Positions 37,041 through 45,785 of a stretch of 64,000 nt of DNA are shown here, piece after piece (position 1 is the first letter of the stretch; each line of letters opens with the position of its first letter). The translations under genes were made by a program, and so were the position numbers. The DNA comes from Caldicellulosiruptoraceae bacterium PP1 (GTDB lineage Bacteria > Bacillota > Thermoanaerobacteria > Caldicellulosiruptorales > Caldicellulosiruptoraceae): NCBI GenBank assembly GCA_041320695.1, contig JBGGOQ010000006.1, positions 1 through 64,000 on the forward strand, read 5' to 3'. Under the pieces are notes generated by a model that saw nothing but the letters and a program-made list of their open reading frames with translations, had not been told where the DNA came from and made no database searches.

Positions 37041-38305
37041 CCTAAAATACGATAGAAGTCGCCCACTTCTATAAGTGGGTGATGAATGTCGCTTTATTTG
37101 ATATAATAAATATATGGAAGGAGGTGTAAACTTGCTAAAAGCATATAAATACAGGATATATCCAACAAAAGAACAGCAGGAATATTTATCAAAAGTATTT
37201 GGTTGTGTGAGGTTTATATATAATAAAATGTTACATGATAAGAAAGAACATTACAAACAAACAGGAGAAATGCTAAACAATACACCTGCTAAATATAAAA
37301 AAGGTTATCCTTTTCTAAAAGAAGTAGATAGTCTTGCACTTGCCAATGCACAGCTAAATTTAGAAAAAGCATATAACAACTTTTTTAGGGACAAGAATAT
37401 AGGTTTTCCGAAGTACAAAAAGAAAAAAGGTTATCAATCCTACACAACAAATAATCAAAATGGAACAGTATCTCTTGAAAATGGTTATCTTAAAGTTCCA
37501 AAGCTAAAAACAACAATAAAGGTAAAAGAGCATAGAACATTTGAAGGAAAAATAAAATCAGCAACAATAACAAAAACACCAACAGGTAAATACTATGCAT
37601 CAATACTTGTAGAAACAGAAGTTGAAAAACTTCCTAATACAGATAAGAAAATAGGTATAGACTTAGGATTAAAGGATTTTTTAGCATTATCAGATGGAAC
37701 AAAGATAGAAAATCCAAAATGGCTTAGAAAAACAGAAAAAAGAATAAAGAAGGTACAAAGGGATTTATCAAGAAAGCAAAAGGGTAGCAAAAACTATGAA
37801 AAAACAAGGCTAAAACTTGCAAAACTACACGAAAAAATATTAAATCAAAGAAAAGACTTTCTTCATAAAGTATCCTCTAGAGTTATAAACGAAAAACAAG
37901 TTATAGTTTTAGAGGACTTGAAGGTGAAGAATATGAGGCAAAACAAACATTTAGCAAAAGCAATAAGTGAAGTATCATGGGCAGAGTTTAGAAGAATGTT
38001 AGAGTATAAAGCAAATTTGTATGGAAGGAATATAATAATAGCACCACAAAAATATGCATCAAGTCAAAAATGTAGTGAATGTGGATATAAAAATGTAGAT
38101 GTAAAGAATTTAGCATTAAGGGAATGGAAATGCCCAAATTGTGGTGCTATACATGATAGAGATGTAAATGCAGCAAAGAACTTACTAAAATTAGCCATGT
38201 AGATGGTAAAACTGGGGAAGGAACAGCCCTTAGAGCGTGGGTAATCTGGTAAGGTAGCTTACCTTGACCACGAAGCCACCACCTCTATAGGTGGGGGTAG
38301 TTCAC
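37041..38305 (+). mobile_element. IS200/IS605-type element encoding only TnpB
   Basis: The left end has a subterminal hairpin CCCACTT-CTAT-AAGTGGG (37062-37079) and the right end CCACCT-CTAT-AGGTGG (38279-38294). Both hairpins share the same CTAT loop, and there are no long terminal inverted repeats or target duplications, as expected for this family. The left boundary is set after TTTAA (37036-37040), a plausible target motif. The right boundary is placed after TTCAC (38301-38305), where the interrupted gene resumes. No TnpA transposase is encoded, so movement would need TnpA in trans. Boundaries are inferred to within some bases. Confidence 0.8.
37132..38202 (+). CDS. tnpB: TnpB RNA-guided endonuclease (IS605 OrfB family)
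   Basis: A 356-residue TnpB. The start KAYKYRIYPTKEQQEYL is the conserved helix-turn-helix region. The RuvC-like catalytic residues Asp177 (GIDLGLKDF), Glu261 (VLEDLKV) and Asp344 (HDRDVNAAKN) are all present. The zinc ribbon has Cys314/317 (CSEC) and Cys334/337 (CPNC). The TTG at 37132 is chosen because GGAGGTG lies upstream; the ATG at 37114 precedes that site. TnpB proteins use an RNA copied from the element's right end to cut DNA and maintain the element. All residues seen suggest an active enzyme. Confidence 0.93.
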   Translation: MLKAYKYRIYPTKEQQEYLSKVFGCVRFIYNKMLHDKKEHYKQTGEMLNNTPAKYKKGYPFLKEVDSLALANAQLNLEKAYNNFFRDKNIGFPKYKKKKGYQSYTTNNQNGTVSLENGYLKVPKLKTTIKVKEHRTFEGKIKSATITKTPTGKYYASILVETEVEKLPNTDKKIGIDLGLKDFLALSDGTKIENPKWLRKTEKRIKKVQRDLSRKQKGSKNYEKTRLKLAKLHEKILNQRKDFLHKVSSRVINEKQVIVLEDLKVKNMRQNKHLAKAISEVSWAEFRRMLEYKANLYGRNIIIAPQKYASSQKCSECGYKNVDVKNLALREWKCPNCGAIHDRDVNAAKNLLKLAM

Positions 38306-38325
38306 TTGATGAGTATGATGTTCCA
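38203..38325 (+). ncRNA. Predicted TnpB guide RNA (omega-RNA) 3' part and guide
   Basis: Downstream of the tnpB stop is a structured segment: CGTGG (38236) pairing with CCACG (38268), an inner AAGGTA-GCT-TACCTT hairpin (38251-38265), and the terminal CCACCT hairpin (38279-38294). Known omega-RNAs overlap the tnpB 3' end and finish at the right end, with the guide being the adjacent flank. The guide here would start at about 38306 (TTGATGAGTATGATG), i.e. within the interrupted gene. The 5' end of the RNA is not determined. Confidence 0.55.
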
Positions 38326-39039
38326 ATTCAGCAAGGATATTTATCTAGTTACTATGATAAAGTCATTGAATTTATGAGAAATTTTTTTAGCTCAAGCCTT
38401 AAAGATAATCAATATCTTGAAAAGGCTGTAATAACAGGAATATTAAGAATTGCAAAAGAAAGTATATTTTCAGGCCTTAACAATTTGAAAGTATGTTCTA
38501 TACTAAATAATCAATACAGCTCTTATTTTGGATTCTTAGAAAATGAAATAATTCAATTATTAGAATATTACAATATAGAACATAAAGCTGATGATATAAA
38601 AAAGTGGTATAATGGGTATTCTTTTGGTGATAAAGTTATTTATAATCCATGGTCAATCTTAAATTTTATTGATAATAATGATTTAGGATTTTGTCCTTAC
38701 TGGGTAAATACAGCTGAAGAAACAATTATTAAAAATATTTTAGCCAGAAGTGATAAAGAGCTTAAAAATGATTTAGAAAGTTTATTAACTGGGCAAGAAT
38801 TGAAAAAACCCATTAATGAAAATATAGTAATGGGTGATATTGAAAAAAATACAATTAATATTTGGAGTTTTTTATTGTTTAGTGGTTATCTTAAATTTGA
38901 AAATAAAGATATAGTAAATGGGAGAATTTTTTGTAGCTTAAAAATTCCTAATGAAGAGGTAAAAATATTATACCAAGATGTTATTCTATCATGGTTTACT
39001 GATAATATTAATTTTGAAAGATTTAATCTGCAAAAGTAG

Positions 39040-39623
39040 AGTTGAATTAATAATTATTTTGAAAATTACTATTTTGATGAAGAAATTATTGAGGATAAAA
39101 TAATGTATAATTATAAACAAAAAAAGTTGTAGCAAACAGAAGTACAGTATTTCATTTAATAAAATTATTGAATTATATTGACGAGATTATTTCAGAGTTA
39201 AATTTAAAATATAATAATTAGAAAAATATCATAAATTAAATATTTGATGAATCAAATATATGACAGTTACATCTATTAATGATTCGTCTGTTTTACTGTC
39301 CCTTGTTTTAGCTATTTCAAAATGATACTTGTAATTCTACCTAATATCCTTGTAATTATTTTTTACATCTTTATATTATATTGACTTATCAATAATTCTA
39401 TCTTCGTTTATTCATACACACATAGATACTTAAATCTTTTCCTAATTATGTTATTATAATACACCATAACCTTAAAACTCTAGTAAGTTTTTTCATTTCA
39501 ATAAATATAATACATAAGATTGTAACTATAGTTTTGGCTATTTTTTCATATTTTTTTTGCTTTGTTACATTTAATTATATAATAAAATAATAAAATTGTT
39601 CATATCACTTAAAAAAAATATAG
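39040..39623. other. AT-rich stretch without genes
   Basis: About 580 bases of very AT-rich DNA with stops in all frames, between the broken AAA-ATPase-like gene and the lacI promoter. No trace of the expected PD-(D/E)XK nuclease domain could be read in any frame. It is probably decayed remainder of the interrupted gene or other accessory DNA. No RNA gene or clear terminator was recognised. Confidence 0.6.
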
Positions 39624-39651
39624 TTGACAAATAAAAATTGTGTAGTATAAT
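39624..39651 (+). promoter_or_regulatory. Consensus sigma-A promoter of the lacI regulator
   Basis: Perfect TTGACA at 39624-39629, a 16-bp spacer and perfect TATAAT at 39646-39651. It is probably the main promoter for the regulator and, by read-through, for the GH35 and transporter genes, as no terminator is visible after the regulator. Confidence 0.85.
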
Positions 39652-39655
39652 AAAA

Positions 39656-39684
39656 TTGAAATGGGTTGCAAAGATAAATCTTTG
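39656..39684. promoter_or_regulatory. Candidate LacI-family operators overlapping the transcription start
   Basis: TTGAAATGGGTTGCAA (39656-39671) is an imperfect palindrome with TTG(A/C)AA arms, the size and shape of LacI-family operators. It begins 4 bp after the -10 box, where bound repressor would block initiation. A second dyad, CAAAGAT-AA-ATCTTTG, follows at 39669-39684. The first is repeated exactly at 57520-57535 after another promoter. Confidence 0.65.
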
Positions 39685-39803
39685 TTAGAAATACGCAATA
39701 GTAATTTAAACAAGCCTTAATAATTTCTTAAAAGCATATTTTGAATGTTAAAAATAATGAATATGATAAAATAATCCAAGAAAATGAGGATGTGGCTATA
39801 ACA

Positions 39804-40814
39804 ATGAAAAGAGTAACCATATATGATATAGCAAAAGAAGCAAAAGTCTCTCCAAGTATGGTATCAAGAGTAATAAATAACAGTGGGTCAGTTAAAAAAG
39901 AAAAAGCAGAAAAAATATTGCAAATAGCTCAAAAATACAATTACGTTCCTAATATTCTTGCTCGAAGTTTAACAAAGAAAAAAAGCAAAACTATCGGTAT
40001 TATACTACCAGATATAAGCAACCCGTTCTTTCTACAGATATACAGAGAAGCCGAGAAAAGAGCTTTAGAGAAAGGTTACAATATAATATTGGGTAATTCG
40101 TTTAGCAAGTATGAAATAGAATCTGTCTATTTGAGATCCTTAGTAGAAAAACAAGTAGATGGGATAATATTCTTGGGTGGCAGGATCAATGATTGCAAAT
40201 TGAAAGATAAATATATAGAAGAGATGATAGCTATTAAAAATAAGGTGCCTATAGCAACAGTAAATAGTATTTATGAAGAAATAACAACTACAAATATCAT
40301 AACAGATGAGGAAAAGGGTTTTCGACAACTTATGGAGTTTATCTGTAAAAGAGGATTTAAGAAAGTAGGAATTATATTAGGAGACCAAGGTGTTAGCTCA
40401 ACAGAATCTAAGAAAGAATATTTTTTGAAATACGTGGATGAATATCATCTTGATACTGATGAGAAATGGATAATTTATAGTGGGTTCTCGATAAAGGCAG
40501 GGGAAGAAGGAGTAAAGAAGCTATTGAAAGCAGATAACCTGCCAGAAGTTTTGATGTGTATAAATGATATAGTTGCAATAGGAGCAATAAGGGAATTATA
40601 TTTGCATGGTTTAAAGGTTCCAGAAAATATAAAAGTCACTGGCTTTGATGATATAGAATTGGCACAAACTTTTATTCCTTCTTTAACCACTGTTAATCAA
40701 AATTATTCAGTTATTGGAAAACTACTTATAGATGTTTTGACAATAAAAGAAGAGAACAAAGACAAAAAAGTAGTGGTTAAGACTGAAGTTAAAGTAAGAG
40801 AATCTTGTAGTTAA
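39804..40814 (+). CDS. LacI-family transcriptional regulator
   Basis: 336 residues. The N-terminal LacI helix-turn-helix reads VTIYDIAKEAKVSPSMVSRV with INNSGSVKKEKAEKIL hinge region. The sugar-binding periplasmic-binding-protein-like domain starts at KTIGIILPDISNPFF and ends near GFDDIELAQTFIPSLTTVNQ. The ATG at 39804 gives the canonical MKRVTIYDIA start; a TTG at 39741 is in frame upstream but adds an atypical tail. It heads the galactan-type locus and probably represses it until a sugar from the polymer binds. Confidence 0.92.
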   Translation: MKRVTIYDIAKEAKVSPSMVSRVINNSGSVKKEKAEKILQIAQKYNYVPNILARSLTKKKSKTIGIILPDISNPFFLQIYREAEKRALEKGYNIILGNSFSKYEIESVYLRSLVEKQVDGIIFLGGRINDCKLKDKYIEEMIAIKNKVPIATVNSIYEEITTTNIITDEEKGFRQLMEFICKRGFKKVGIILGDQGVSSTESKKEYFLKYVDEYHLDTDEKWIIYSGFSIKAGEEGVKKLLKADNLPEVLMCINDIVAIGAIRELYLHGLKVPENIKVTGFDDIELAQTFIPSLTTVNQNYSVIGKLLIDVLTIKEENKDKKVVVKTEVKVRESCS

Positions 40815-40872
40815 AAAAAACAAAAAAAAAAACATAAAAACAAAATATTTTTAAAATAAAAATAAAGCACAA
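40815..40872 (+). other. A-rich tract between lacI and the GH35 gene
   Basis: Nearly uninterrupted A runs with very few other bases follow the lacI stop. No hairpin or T-run is present, so this is not a terminator. It probably serves as an unstructured spacer allowing read-through to the GH35 gene. Confidence 0.5.
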
Positions 40873-41002
40873 ATATACCCTTTTATTATTCTAAGCTAAA
40901 ACAAAAAAATTGTCAAATCCTAAGAGAGAGGTGATGATAAAAAAACATTATCCATTTTCAATGGCAGCAATGCTTTATAATAACTATGACAGGGGGAGAA
41001 AT

Positions 41003-43750
41003 ATGAAAGCAGAAAAGATTATGCTAACAAAAGATGGAATAAAAATAGGAGATAATTACAAAATCCTACTTTGTTCATCGCTATTTTATTTTAGAATTCC
41101 TGAAGAAGAATGGGAAGATAGAATAAAAAAGATTAAATTAGCAGGATATAATTGTTTGGATGTTTATTTTCCATGGAATTACCATGAAGTAGAAGAGGGA
41201 AAATGGATCTTTGATGGCAACAGGGACGTAGTAAAGTTTCTAAATATTGTTAAAGAGAATGAAATGTATGTTGTAGCAAGACCAGGGCCATATATATGTT
41301 CAGAATGGGATTTAGGTGGATTACCAGCTTATTTGTTGTCTAAAAGAGATATTAGTCTGAGAGAGGTAAATGATGTTTTTTTGAGATATGTGGGAAAATG
41401 GTATGAAAAGATAATACCAATAATAAGTAAATATCAAATAACAGAAGGTGGGCCAATAATTGCAATTCAAGTAGAAAATGAATTGGACTTTTACAATTGT
41501 TCTGATAAAAAGAATTATCTAAGTAAATTGGTTGATTTTATCAAAAAATATGATATAGATGTTCCTTTAATTGCATGTGTAGGACAAGGTGATGTTGAGG
41601 GAGCAACAGGGTTATTAGATAGTTTGGTGTCTACATTCAATTTCTATCCTGATATTAAAGACTCTACAATTGAGAATAAGCTATATTACTATTTAGATTT
41701 AATGCAGAGAAAAAATCTCCCATTTTTAATTACTGAAACGGGGAGAGAGCACTTTTTACTAAAGCGTCTTTTGGCCAGTGGTGCAAAATTAATAGGTGCT
41801 TATAACCAAGTGGGCGGAACTAATTTTGAGTTTTACAATGCAATAAATAATTGGGGGAATCCTCTCTCTTTAATAGCATGTGATTATGATTTTAATTCTC
41901 TTGTATCAGCATTTGGAGAAATCAATGAGAAAGAATTTCTTGAAGCAAGACTACTTAGTAAATTGATAAATTCCTTAAATGATTTAATAACCACCTCTAC
42001 AATAGAAGATAACAATGATATTTTTGTAGAAAGTGTAAATGGAAGTATTTGTCCAGTTTCAAAAATAATGAATTTAAGTGATTATGGTAAAATGGTCTCC
42101 TTAGTCAATATTGCTCAAGATGAAGCAAATATAAAAATCAATATTGATAAAGATGTCTTTCCAAGAAGCACCAATCTTAAAGTGAAGTCTTTACAGTGTA
42201 AATATGTGTTTATCAATTTGGATTTAAAAAAATGGGATATAAATGGTGAAATTTTATTTTCGTCGGCTGAACCATGTTTTATTGGCAATAAAAGTGAGGA
42301 ATTTTTAATGGTTTTTCACACCGATGATGAGGCAGAAATAATATTTAAATTAGACAGTGTAAGTAGAGTGGAAGGTGATATTGATAGCCTGGATGAAATA
42401 ATATTTAAGTTTACCAAGGATGATGTTGAAAAATCAGCAACTATATTTTTAAAAAATGGGAAAAAACTAAAGATAATTGGTCTAAATAGCAATGTAGCTG
42501 CTAAAATTGAAAAAATTGATAAGGATCTTATGTATTTAAATAATTTTGGTAATAATTATATAAAACAAAAGAGCCGTGCAGTCAGCTGCAGATCAAATAT
42601 AATTGATAGACTAGAAGAAATAGAATATGGCGTAGAAAAATTCAAAGGTCAAAGGGCAATGTTTTTAGAAAATGTAGGAATATATAAAGGTTGTGCTTGG
42701 TATAAGCTAAGGTATGAAATGAAGAACAAAAAGAAGATAAAAGGGCTTGCCATGAGCAATGCAAGTGATATTTTATCAATTTATATAAATGAGGATTATA
42801 TTGGAACATTTTTGAACGATGGTGAATGTATTTTTTTAGATAAAGTCTTAAATATTGAAGAAAAAGAAATTGAGGTTTTAGTAAAAGCAGAGATATGGGG
42901 ACATTGTAATTTTGATGATAATAGGAAAAATTCACTTAAAATTTGCTCTCTAAAAGGGCTTAATAATGCTTCATTAATATTTGATATTAGTGATATTACA
43001 GATAACTGGTATTTGTTTAAAGAAGGGAATCACAAAACTCCACCTATATTTACTAATTTTGGGATAAGACAAACAACTAAAAAGCAATTTGAAGATCATT
43101 ATTATAAGAAGATCTTTATAAGTAAAGAAGCAGAAAATTGCTATCTTTGGTTTAAAGGATTTGAATGTAATGGCGAATTGTTTATTAACCAAAAACCTAT
43201 CTGTAAAGTTGACAAGTATCACCAAATGTTTGATGTGAGTGAATACATAGAAAGAGGAAGTTTCAATGAGGTAAAAGTAGTTGTTACAAAGGATTATTTT
43301 GATGACAAAAGTGGAAAAGTTTATCTATTAGAAGGTATTTCAAGTAAGGAATGTGCCATTTTATATTCAGAACCAACAAAACTATATGAACTTGCAAAGA
43401 AAAGCAAAGATACAGCTGACAAGATCACCTTGCCCATTATTATGAAAAGCAAACATTCTTTAATTCTTCGTCTTGAAATGGATACTAACATTGACTACAC
43501 AAAAGTCAAAGCATTATTCAAAGGCAAGAACCTTAAAATAACAGCAATAAGTAAAGAACAAGTTATAGGAAGAATATGGCTTGAAGAGAAAAAAAACATA
43601 TCAATTTTTAGAGGTGGTAATCCTGATATTTTATATTTGCCTAAAAATTTACTTCAAGCTGCTAATAATGAATTAATATTATACTTAGAACCAACAAAAA
43701 TAGATGATAATTCTATTTTAGAAGAGATTGAGATGATTTATATGGAATAA
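41003..43750 (+). CDS. GH35 beta-galactosidase
   Basis: A 915-residue glycoside hydrolase family 35 enzyme. The TIM-barrel start LYFRIP-like motif is SSLFYFRIPEEEWEDRIKKI, followed by YFPWNYHEVEEGKW and ARPGPYICSEWDLGGLPAYL. The acid/base is Glu160 in IQVENELD and the likely nucleophile Glu245 in FLITETG; the residues around the nucleophile differ from the usual GWF pattern. C-terminal beta-sandwich domains follow. There is no signal peptide, so it acts in the cytosol on imported galactosides. The ATG at 41003 follows AGGGGGAG. The frame is open further upstream to 40910, and starts at 40934 have poor spacing. It is placed before importer genes, fitting hydrolysis of oligosaccharides after uptake. 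Confidence 0.88.
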   Translation: MKAEKIMLTKDGIKIGDNYKILLCSSLFYFRIPEEEWEDRIKKIKLAGYNCLDVYFPWNYHEVEEGKWIFDGNRDVVKFLNIVKENEMYVVARPGPYICSEWDLGGLPAYLLSKRDISLREVNDVFLRYVGKWYEKIIPIISKYQITEGGPIIAIQVENELDFYNCSDKKNYLSKLVDFIKKYDIDVPLIACVGQGDVEGATGLLDSLVSTFNFYPDIKDSTIENKLYYYLDLMQRKNLPFLITETGREHFLLKRLLASGAKLIGAYNQVGGTNFEFYNAINNWGNPLSLIACDYDFNSLVSAFGEINEKEFLEARLLSKLINSLNDLITTSTIEDNNDIFVESVNGSICPVSKIMNLSDYGKMVSLVNIAQDEANIKINIDKDVFPRSTNLKVKSLQCKYVFINLDLKKWDINGEILFSSAEPCFIGNKSEEFLMVFHTDDEAEIIFKLDSVSRVEGDIDSLDEIIFKFTKDDVEKSATIFLKNGKKLKIIGLNSNVAAKIEKIDKDLMYLNNFGNNYIKQKSRAVSCRSNIIDRLEEIEYGVEKFKGQRAMFLENVGIYKGCAWYKLRYEMKNKKKIKGLAMSNASDILSIYINEDYIGTFLNDGECIFLDKVLNIEEKEIEVLVKAEIWGHCNFDDNRKNSLKICSLKGLNNASLIFDISDITDNWYLFKEGNHKTPPIFTNFGIRQTTKKQFEDHYYKKIFISKEAENCYLWFKGFECNGELFINQKPICKVDKYHQMFDVSEYIERGSFNEVKVVVTKDYFDDKSGKVYLLEGISSKECAILYSEPTKLYELAKKSKDTADKITLPIIMKSKHSLILRLEMDTNIDYTKVKALFKGKNLKITAISKEQVIGRIWLEEKKNISIFRGGNPDILYLPKNLLQAANNELILYLEPTKIDDNSILEEIEMIYME

Positions 43751-43801
43751 TATGTAATGGTATTTATCGTAAACTCAATAATATGAGGGGATATGATTAT
43801 A

Positions 43802-44776
43802 ATGAAAATGGTTTCTAATTTATCTGTTTCTAATTCATCAATGGTAAATTATAAAAAACCAAAAAATAAGTTCTCTACTTTGAAAAATAATAAAACTTTA
43901 TTACTTATGTGTTTACCTGCTATAATTTTCTTTTTTGTTTTTTCATATATTCCTATGCCAGGTTTGTATATTGCCTTTGTGGATTATCGTTATGATCTGG
44001 GAATATTTAAAAGTCCTTTTGTTGGTTTAAGTAATTTTAAATTCTTAATAATGTCAGGAGATTTACTTAGGCTAACAAGAAACACAATACTTTATAATTT
44101 GGTTTTTATAATATTTGGCAGTTTATTTCAGATTTTAGTAGCTATACTACTTAATGAAATTAATGCTAAACGCTTCAGAAAGGTTACCCAAACAATAATG
44201 ATATTTCCAAACTTTATATCCTATGTTCTTGTTGGATTATTAGCATATAACTTTTTAAATTTTGATTATGGTGTTATAAATAATATCCTTAAGTCATTAA
44301 AAATTACACCTATAAATTTTTATTCTACTCCAAGTTTATGGCCATTTATTATTGTTATAACTAATATATGGAAAGGTGCTGGATATGGTTCAGTTATTTA
44401 CTTTGCTACTATAACCAATATAGATACCGAAATTATTGAAGCAGCATTAATAGATGGTGCAAATACTTTGCAGAAAATCAGGTATGTCATTTTACCACTT
44501 TTGAAACCAACTTTCGTAATATTACTTTTATTTTCATTGGGTGGCATATTAAGAGGAGATTTTGGTTTGTTTTATAATCTGGTTGGGTCTAATAATTCTT
44601 TGCTATTTGAAAATACTGATATAATCGAAACATTTGTATTTAGGTCTCTTATGAACAATTTTAATTTTTCTCTTGGCAGTGCAGTGAGTTTTTATCAATC
44701 AATTTTGGGTTTCTTTATTGTTACATTTGCCAATTGGCTTGTAAAGAGAATTGAACCAGAATATGCATTATTTTAA
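43802..44776 (+). CDS. Oligosaccharide ABC importer permease, LplB type
   Basis: A 324-residue permease with six main TM segments. The region before TM1 (NNKTLLLMCLPAIIFFFVFS) and the loop YIPMPGLYIAFVDYRYD are typical LplB/YteP features. The cytosolic ATPase-docking EAA loop is IIEAALIDGANTLQKIRYVI. The ATG at 43802 fits the GAGGGG site better than the one at 43793. It pairs with the next permease and the binding protein at 45786. No ATPase gene accompanies them. Confidence 0.9.
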   Translation: MKMVSNLSVSNSSMVNYKKPKNKFSTLKNNKTLLLMCLPAIIFFFVFSYIPMPGLYIAFVDYRYDLGIFKSPFVGLSNFKFLIMSGDLLRLTRNTILYNLVFIIFGSLFQILVAILLNEINAKRFRKVTQTIMIFPNFISYVLVGLLAYNFLNFDYGVINNILKSLKITPINFYSTPSLWPFIIVITNIWKGAGYGSVIYFATITNIDTEIIEAALIDGANTLQKIRYVILPLLKPTFVILLLFSLGGILRGDFGLFYNLVGSNNSLLFENTDIIETFVFRSLMNNFNFSLGSAVSFYQSILGFFIVTFANWLVKRIEPEYALF

Positions 44777-44791
44777 AAGGAGGAGTGTTAT

Positions 44792-45700
44792 ATGGAATAT
44801 ACTGAGAAAAACAAAACTCCTCAAGATTTGCCAGGTACTATAATTAAAATTGTGGCATATATTTTTATAACTTTATTTGCTCTTGCTTGTCTTATTCCAT
44901 TTATAATTGTTATATCAACTTCTTTTACATCAGAGAGTTCAATTATGAAGTATGGCTATCAAATTTGGCCTAAACAGTTTACGGTATTTGCTTATAAATT
45001 GATTTCAGCAGATCCACAATATTTGATTGGTTCTTATATGGTAACAATTTTAAATACGGTAGTGGGAACTATATTAGGATTATTTTTGATTGCAATGACT
45101 GGATATGTGCTTCAAAGACCTGATTTTCCTTATAGGAATAAAATATCATTTTATATATATTTTACCACTTTATTTTCTGGTGGTCTTGTTCCATACTATC
45201 TTTTGGTTACACAAATTCTTCATTTAAAGGATAATTACTTAGCTATATTATTGCCATTATTAATGAGTCCATGGCTTATCATACTTATGAAAAACTTTAT
45301 GAAATCTATTCCTCATTCAATAACAGAATCAGCTAAAATAGATGGTGCGGGTGACTTTACTATATTTATAAGGTTAATATTACCAATGGCAAAACCTGCA
45401 CTTGCCACAGTAGGGTTATTTCTTGCATTGGGTTATTGGAATGAATGGTATAATGCTATGTTGTTTTTATCAAGTTCGGTAAAATATATTCCTCTTCAAT
45501 TATTTCTCTATAATGTTATTACAAAAGCAGATTTTATAAGAAATTCAGCCGCATCTGCTAATGTTCCATTACAAGATATTCCGCTTGAATCAATGAAGAT
45601 GGCAACAGCAGTAGTAGCAACAGGTCCTATAATCTTGGTTTATCCATTTGTGCAAAAATATTTTATAAAAGGTATTACAGTGGGAGCTGTAAAAGGTTAA
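44792..45700 (+). CDS. Oligosaccharide ABC importer permease, LplC/YtcP type
   Basis: A 302-residue permease with six TM segments. The EAA loop is SITESAKIDGAGDFTIFIRL. The long insertion around YNVITKADFIRNSAASANVP and the ending KYFIKGITVGAVKG are typical of LplC-like proteins. GGAGGAG precedes the ATG. It forms the channel with the preceding permease. A stable hairpin separates it from the binding-protein gene. Confidence 0.9.
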   Translation: MEYTEKNKTPQDLPGTIIKIVAYIFITLFALACLIPFIIVISTSFTSESSIMKYGYQIWPKQFTVFAYKLISADPQYLIGSYMVTILNTVVGTILGLFLIAMTGYVLQRPDFPYRNKISFYIYFTTLFSGGLVPYYLLVTQILHLKDNYLAILLPLLMSPWLIILMKNFMKSIPHSITESAKIDGAGDFTIFIRLILPMAKPALATVGLFLALGYWNEWYNAMLFLSSSVKYIPLQLFLYNVITKADFIRNSAASANVPLQDIPLESMKMATAVVATGPIILVYPFVQKYFIKGITVGAVKG

Positions 45701-45706
45701 CTCGGA

Positions 45707-45744
45707 ATAAAGTTGTTACTCCAAATATGGAGTAATAACTTTAT
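45707..45744 (+). other. Stable intergenic hairpin between permease and binding-protein genes
   Basis: Stem ATAAAGTTGTTACTCC / GGAGTAATAACTTTAT, 16 bp with a single G-U pair and a 6-nt loop. It is followed by A-rich, not T-rich, sequence on this strand, so it is not a standard terminator. It probably protects or processes the downstream mRNA to raise binding-protein output. Confidence 0.65.
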
Positions 45745-45785
45745 AATAAAAAAATAAAAAATCTTATCAAAAGGAGGTTTTTATT

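Larger units (their letters stand above)
37006..39039 (+). pseudogene. Remnant of an AAA-ATPase-like/PD-(D/E)XK family gene, broken by a TnpB element
   Basis: The left piece, from ATG 37006, reads MKKIPIGISDF, the typical opening of the AAA-ATPase_like (PF09820-type) family. The right piece resumes at about 38305 with LDEYDVPIQQGYLSSYYDKV and continues through SIFSGLNNLKVCSI to a stop at 39037. An estimated 180-200 residues, containing the Walker A part, are missing between the pieces. The C-terminal PD-(D/E)XK nuclease domain expected after about 39000 is also missing. The TnpB element occupies 37041-38305. The gene is therefore both interrupted and deleted. The family is often mobile-element associated and of uncertain function. 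Confidence 0.8.

Noticed and set aside
45707-45785. Rho-independent terminator ending the permease operon
   Set aside because: The stem is strong, but the following sequence on the coding strand is A-rich rather than T-rich, so it is listed as a processing or stability hairpin.
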